Below are positions 17,846-21,282 of a stretch of DNA of 21,282 bases, piece by piece. Below the pieces are notes generated by a model. That model did no database searches, was not told where the DNA came from, and saw nothing but the letters and a program-made list of their open reading frames with translations. Numbering within the stretch: the first letter of the stretch is position 1; each line of letters starts with the position of its first letter. The position numbers and the translations under genes were made by a program. The DNA is from Alphaproteobacteria bacterium. GTDB lineage: Bacteria; Pseudomonadota; Alphaproteobacteria; Rhizobiales; Xanthobacteraceae. The stretch lies in the NCBI GenBank assembly GCA_005884465.1, contig VAZH01000106.1:1-21282 (forward strand), read 5' to 3'.

Positions 17846-20509
17846 TTAGGTTTTCCCAGCCAGCGTCTTGATCGCGGCCTTTATCGATGCTGCGGCACCA
17901 TCGTAGCCTTGCCACGCCTTGGTTTTGGCGAGCAGCGCCGGCACGGCCCGCACCGTATAGCGTTTCGGGTCGAGATCGCCGCGCACCTGCGCCCATGTCA
18001 GCGGCATCGAAACGGTGGCGCCTTCGCGCGCCCGCGGCGAGAGCACCGCGACGGCGGTAGCCATGCGGTCGTTGCGAAGATAATCGAGGAAGATCTTTCC
18101 CTTGCGCAGCTTCTTCGACATGTTGAGCAGGTAGCGCTCGGGATTTTCATTGGCCATCCACTGGCAAACACCTTGCGCGAAGGCCTTGGCCTCTTTCCAT
18201 GTCACCTTGTCCTTTGCGCCATGCAGCAACGGCGTCACCACGTGAAGCCCCTTGCCGCCGGTGGTCTTGCAGAAACTCTCCAGACCGACGTCGGCCAGAT
18301 GCTGCCGCATGTCCTTGGCGGCTTCGATGACATCGGCAAATTCGACCTCAGGCGCGGGATCGAGATCGAACACCAGCCGCCCCGGCACGTCAGGCGCAAA
18401 CGGCGCGCAATTCCACGGATGCAGCTCGAGCGCACCGATCTGTGCGACCGCCGCAAACCCTTCGACGCGATCGATCTGCAGATAGGGTTTGTGGTCGCCG
18501 AAAACCTTCACCAGCTCCAGCAGACTGGATGTCCCGCGCATCGCGTGACGCTGGAAGAAGCGCTCGCCGTTGATGCCGTCAGGCGCGCGGACCAGCGAGC
18601 ATGGCCGGCCCTTGATATGACCGATCATCCATTCGCCGACCGCCTCGAAATAGCGGGCGAGATCGAGTTTTGTCACGGATTTGCCGTCACCCGCGTCCGG
18701 CCACATCACCTTGTCGGGATGGGAGATGATCACGCCCATCACCTCGGCGGATTTGCTCTCTCCTGGCGTCGGCCGCGCCTTAACCGGCTTGCCGGATTTG
18801 GCCGCCGTCTTTGCGATAGGTTTGGCGAGTTTGGTCATGGCCGGCTTTTCCGCCTCCACCTCCCCGGCGGGCTTGTCCTGGCGTAGCCCCTTGAACGCAG
18901 CCTGCCGGATGTTTCCGGCATCGGTAAAGCCTGCAAATTCGATTTCAGCGACAAGCCGGGGCTCCAGCCAATGCACGTCCCTGGTCTTGCGCGGCGCATT
19001 CTTGCCGCCGAACGGGCTCTTGTCGGAGGCCGCGGCCTTTAGCGCCGGCATGATGCGCTTGACCTTGTCCTGTCCGAAGCCAGTGCCGACCATCCCGACA
19101 AAGGCCAGGTGATCGCCGCGATTGACGCCCGCCATCAGCGAGCGGAATTTGCCGTTGGTGGTTTTCCACCCGCCCAGCACGACCTCGTGTCCGGCGCGGC
19201 ACTTGGCCTTGGTCCAGTCCTCGGACCGGCCCGAGCGATAGGGCGCGCTGAGCTTCTTCGAGACGATGCCTTCCAGCGACAGCTTGCAGGCCGACTGCAG
19301 AACCGCGTCGCCGCCGGTTTCGAAATGCTCGACATAGCGGATCAGGCTGGCTTTGCTCTTGGGCCGCGCTTCCAGCAATTTTTTCAGTTGCGCCTTTCGC
19401 TCGGCGAGCGGCAGGCCGCGTATATCCATTCCATCGGCGAACAACAGATCGAACGCGAAGAAAATGAGATCGTCGGTCTTGCCGTCGGAAAGTGCGGCCT
19501 GCAGCGTGGAAAAATCCGGCGCGCCGTTATGGTCGAGCGCGACGATCTCGCTGTCAACAAGCACATCGGGAAGCGCGCTTCCCTCGTTCGCAATCGCTTG
19601 AAACTTTTCGGTCCAGTCCAGGCCTTTTCGGGTCTTCAGCGCGGCCTCGCCGTCCTCGACCCGCAATTGCACCCGGTAGCCGTCGAATTTGATCTCGTGG
19701 CACCATCCCTCCCCGTTAGGGGGACGATCGACCGGCGTGCAGAGTTGCGGCGCTACGAAATCCGGGACCGCCGCGACTTTCTTGCCTTTTGCCGCTGGGG
19801 CTGACGCTTCGGTTTTTTCAGTTTTTTTTTCTGCGCGCGCCTCCGCGGCATCGCCCCGGTTCGAATGCCAGACCGCGTCAGCCTCGCCGCGGCCGGACTT
19901 CGCCGTCATGAAAGGTTTTGGTGCCCTGCCTTTGCCTTCGGCGATCTGCTCCATCGTCCGGCCCGACGCCACGGATCGGTCGGCGTCCAGGATATTGTTG
20001 GCGTTGCCTTCCTTGGCGAACTCGTCGCGATGCTTGATCAGGAGCCAGTTGGTCCTTTTTCCCCCGGTGCGGTCGTTGCGCATACGGACCAGCACCCAAC
20101 TGCCGTGCAGCTTGTTGCCGTGCAGCGTGAATTTCAGATCGCCTTTCTTGTATCCCCGCTCCGGATCGTCGGATTCCCAATAGCCGCGGTCCCAGAGCTG
20201 CACGGTACCGCCGCCATATTGCCCCTTCGGAATGGTGCCTTCGAAATCGCCGTAATCGAGCGGATGATCCTCCACTTCGACCGCGAGCCGCTTGTCATGC
20301 GGATCGAGCGAGGGGCCCTTCGTCACTGCCCAGGATTTGAAGACGCCGTCTGATTCCAGCCGCAAATCGTAGTGCAGCCGGCTCGCATCGTGCTTCTGGA
20401 TCACGAACCGCCGACGCTTCGACGGCGCAACCGGCGTTTCACCGCTGGGTTCGGCGGTCTTTTCGAAATCCCGCTTCTTTCGATAGGTGGACAGGTTTCT
20501 CAGAGACAC
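17846..20509 (-). CDS. ligD: Multifunctional non-homologous end-joining DNA ligase LigD (PE-LIG-POL)
   Basis: Single protein of 887 aa that trims, fills and seals double-strand breaks with Ku. Residues about 30-200 are the 3'-phosphoesterase: [18 protein letters not shown] (H40, H46, D48) and [20 protein letters not shown] (H82). Residues about 250-545 are the ATP-dependent ligase: motif I EIKFDGYR with adenylated K274, motif [13 protein letters not shown], motif [10 protein letters not shown] and motif V DWTKAKC. Residues about 590-887 are the archaeo-eukaryotic-primase-type polymerase: HPDKVMWP, metal ligands D715 and D717 in [21 protein letters not shown], and [20 protein letters not shown]. 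The linkers (about 205-248 and 548-590) are Lys/Ala-rich. The start is a GTG with AGGAA upstream. The PE-LIG-POL order is that of Pseudomonas LigD. It is divergent from ku across 125 bp. Confidence 0.96.
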   Translation of the reverse strand: MSLRNLSTYRKKRDFEKTAEPSGETPVAPSKRRRFVIQKHDASRLHYDLRLESDGVFKSWAVTKGPSLDPHDKRLAVEVEDHPLDYGDFEGTIPKGQYGGGTVQLWDRGYWESDDPERGYKKGDLKFTLHGNKLHGSWVLVRMRNDRTGGKRTNWLLIKHRDEFAKEGNANNILDADRSVASGRTMEQIAEGKGRAPKPFMTAKSGRGEADAVWHSNRGDAAEARAEKKTEKTEASAPAAKGKKVAAVPDFVAPQLCTPVDRPPNGEGWCHEIKFDGYRVQLRVEDGEAALKTRKGLDWTEKFQAIANEGSALPDVLVDSEIVALDHNGAPDFSTLQAALSDGKTDDLIFFAFDLLFADGMDIRGLPLAERKAQLKKLLEARPKSKASLIRYVEHFETGGDAVLQSACKLSLEGIVSKKLSAPYRSGRSEDWTKAKCRAGHEVVLGGWKTTNGKFRSLMAGVNRGDHLAFVGMVGTGFGQDKVKRIMPALKAAASDKSPFGGKNAPRKTRDVHWLEPRLVAEIEFAGFTDAGNIRQAAFKGLRQDKPAGEVEAEKPAMTKLAKPIAKTAAKSGKPVKARPTPGESKSAEVMGVIISHPDKVMWPDAGDGKSVTKLDLARYFEAVGEWMIGHIKGRPCSLVRAPDGINGERFFQRHAMRGTSSLLELVKVFGDHKPYLQIDRVEGFAAVAQIGALELHPWNCAPFAPDVPGRLVFDLDPAPEVEFADVIEAAKDMRQHLADVGLESFCKTTGGKGLHVVTPLLHGAKDKVTWKEAKAFAQGVCQWMANENPERYLLNMSKKLRKGKIFLDYLRNDRMATAVAVLSPRAREGATVSMPLTWAQVRGDLDPKRYTVRAVPALLAKTKAWQGYDGAAASIKAAIKTLAGKT
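19822..19830 (-). repeat. A9 homopolymer in the ligD coding strand (slippage-prone)
   Basis: Nine consecutive A residues in the mRNA, within codons GAA AAA AAA ACT (residues 227-230) in the linker between phosphoesterase and ligase domains. An A6 run follows 4 nt later. Loss of one A would put a stop after residue 251 with a very basic tail. Gain of one would stop almost at once. Confidence 0.6.
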
Positions 20510-20566
20510 GATTCAATTCCTGCAACAACTCGAACGGCATCGCCTGTCGCGCGCCGACAAGCGCCC

Positions 20567-20591
20567 GGAACCAAAACCCCCAGCGGCAGTT
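20567..20591 (+). promoter_or_regulatory. Candidate general-stress (EcfG/RpoE2-type) promoter for ku
   Basis: GGAAC at 20567-20571, 16 nt, then AGTT (20588-20591). This fits GGAAC-N18-TT and has one mismatch to the -10 form CGTT. Transcription would begin near 20598, about 35 nt before the ku ATG. It overlaps the ligD element on the other strand. Prediction only. Confidence 0.45.
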
Positions 20592-20599
20592 GAAGTTCC
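20575..20599 (-). promoter_or_regulatory. Candidate general-stress (EcfG/RpoE2-type) promoter for ligD
   Basis: On the minus strand GGAAC (20599-20595) is followed by 16 nt and GGTT (20578-20575), matching GGAAC-N18-TT. A transcript would begin near 20567, about 55-60 nt before the GTG at 20509. It faces and overlaps the ku element, so both could not be occupied at the same time. Prediction only. Confidence 0.4.
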
Positions 20600-20634
20600 C
20601 GAATCCGCCTGAACCCATCAAGCCGGAGATTGTA

Positions 20635-21282
20635 ATGGCCCCGCGCGCTTATTGGAAAGGGTCGCTGAAGCTTTCCCTGGTCTCTTGCCCGGTGGCGCTT
20701 TATCCGGCCACGACATCGGTCGAAAAGACCCACTTCCACATGATCAACAAGGAGACCGGCAACCGCTTGAAGCAGCAGATGGTCGACGCCGAGACCGGCG
20801 ACGTGGTCGAGGGCGATCAGAAGGCGCGCGGTTATGAGTTGAAAAAGGGTGAATACGTCGAGGTCGACAAGGAAGAGCTGGAAGCCGTTCAGATCGAAAG
20901 TACCCATACCATCGACATCGACAGCTTTGTACCGGTGGAGGAGATCGACAAGCGCTACATCGATCGCCCCTATTACATCGCGCCCGACGGCAAGGCCGGC
21001 GTCGACGCGTTCGCGGTGATTCGCGACGCCATGAAGAACAAGGGGCGGGTCGCGCTGGCACGCATCGTCCTGACCAACCGCGAGCACATCATTGCGGTCG
21101 AGCCGCTCGGCAAGGGCTTGATCGGCATCACGCTGCGATATCCCTACGAGGTGCGTGACGAGGATGAATATTTCGACGACGTCAGGAATCCGAAGATATC
21201 GAAGGACATGATCGAACTCGCCAGCCATATCCTCGACTCCAAGGCCGGGCATTTCGACCTGTCGAAATACAAGGACGAGTAC
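20635..21282 (+). CDS. ku: Non-homologous end-joining protein Ku, partial, runs off the right edge
   Basis: The frame is open from the ATG at 20635 to the window end (216 residues). Bacterial Ku proteins are usually about 260-300 aa, so most of the core is present and the C-terminal LigD-interacting tail is missing. MAPRAYWKGSLKLSLVSCPV is the conserved opening of the Ku bridge domain. HFHMINKETGNRLKQQMVD, YVEVDKEELEAV, IDIDSFVPVEEIDKRYID and PYYIAPDGKAGVDAFAVIRD follow in family order. Ku forms a homodimeric ring that binds double-strand ends and recruits LigD. GGAG at 20625-20628, 6 nt before the ATG, supports the start. The divergent neighbour is ligD. Rhizobiales often carry several ku genes, so the copy number outside this window is open. 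Confidence 0.96.
   Translation, partial: MAPRAYWKGSLKLSLVSCPVALYPATTSVEKTHFHMINKETGNRLKQQMVDAETGDVVEGDQKARGYELKKGEYVEVDKEELEAVQIESTHTIDIDSFVPVEEIDKRYIDRPYYIAPDGKAGVDAFAVIRDAMKNKGRVALARIVLTNREHIIAVEPLGKGLIGITLRYPYEVRDEDEYFDDVRNPKISKDMIELASHILDSKAGHFDLSKYKDEY

Noticed and set aside
20500..21252. Antisense open frame of 250 codons opposite ku
   Set aside because: It is a shadow of the ku coding frame, with no ribosome-binding site or family match that I can recognise.
1..21282. CRISPR array, tRNA/rRNA genes, transposon or phage genes
   Set aside because: I looked for regularly spaced repeats, cloverleaf-like sequences, inverted-repeat-bounded transposases and integrases. None was seen.

Overview
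The window is high-GC DNA from an alphaproteobacterium, most likely a Bradyrhizobium or close relative (Nitrobacteraceae). I infer this from the protein sequences, the fused trehalose synthase/maltokinase, the glgE-treS-glgB-glgX-treZ-treY gene order, the DUF3309 microprotein, the small PHA-granule-region protein and the PE-ligase-polymerase form of LigD. It reads as chromosomal core or semi-core sequence. I see no tRNA, rRNA, insertion sequence, phage gene or CRISPR array. No stretch over 300 bp lacks a gene.

Left end (1-2717, minus strand): malQ (4-alpha-glucanotransferase) is followed 31 bp later by a GH15 glucoamylase/trehalase-like gene that runs off the left edge. Centre (2900-16947, plus strand): one tightly packed six-gene operon encodes GlgE maltosyltransferase, a TreS-maltokinase fusion, GlgB branching enzyme, GlgX debranching enzyme, TreZ and TreY. 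Junctions are 8 nt or less and three are ATGA-type overlaps. Together they form a trehalose-glucan cycle. TreS/Mak turns trehalose into maltose and then maltose-1-phosphate. GlgE and GlgB build branched alpha-1,4-glucan from it. GlgX trims branches, and TreY and TreZ cut the linear chains back to trehalose. MalQ and the GH15 enzyme, transcribed divergently, handle leftover short maltodextrins or trehalose. No GlgA, GlgC, GlgP or OtsAB gene is in the window, so net carbon entry must be encoded elsewhere.

Right end (16948-21282): a hairpin follows treY. Then come a convergent small gene for a PHA-system family protein (minus), a 54-residue DUF3309 membrane microprotein (plus), ligD (minus) and a partial ku gene (plus). 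LigD and Ku are the two components of bacterial non-homologous end joining.

The most interesting signal is regulatory. The three intergenic regions that must contain promoters for malQ/glgE, DUF3309 and ligD/ku hold six copies of GGAAC. Each is followed, 18 nt later, by TT, which is the published form of the alphaproteobacterial general-stress sigma factor (EcfG/RpoE2) promoter. The convergent intergenic region after treY has one GGAAC, and it lacks the TT. The locus may therefore be a general-stress island joining trehalose/glucan metabolism, end-joining DNA repair and a small membrane protein. A second unusual feature is an A9 tract in the coding strand of ligD, in the linker after the phosphoesterase domain. 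Slippage there would yield a stand-alone phosphoesterase.
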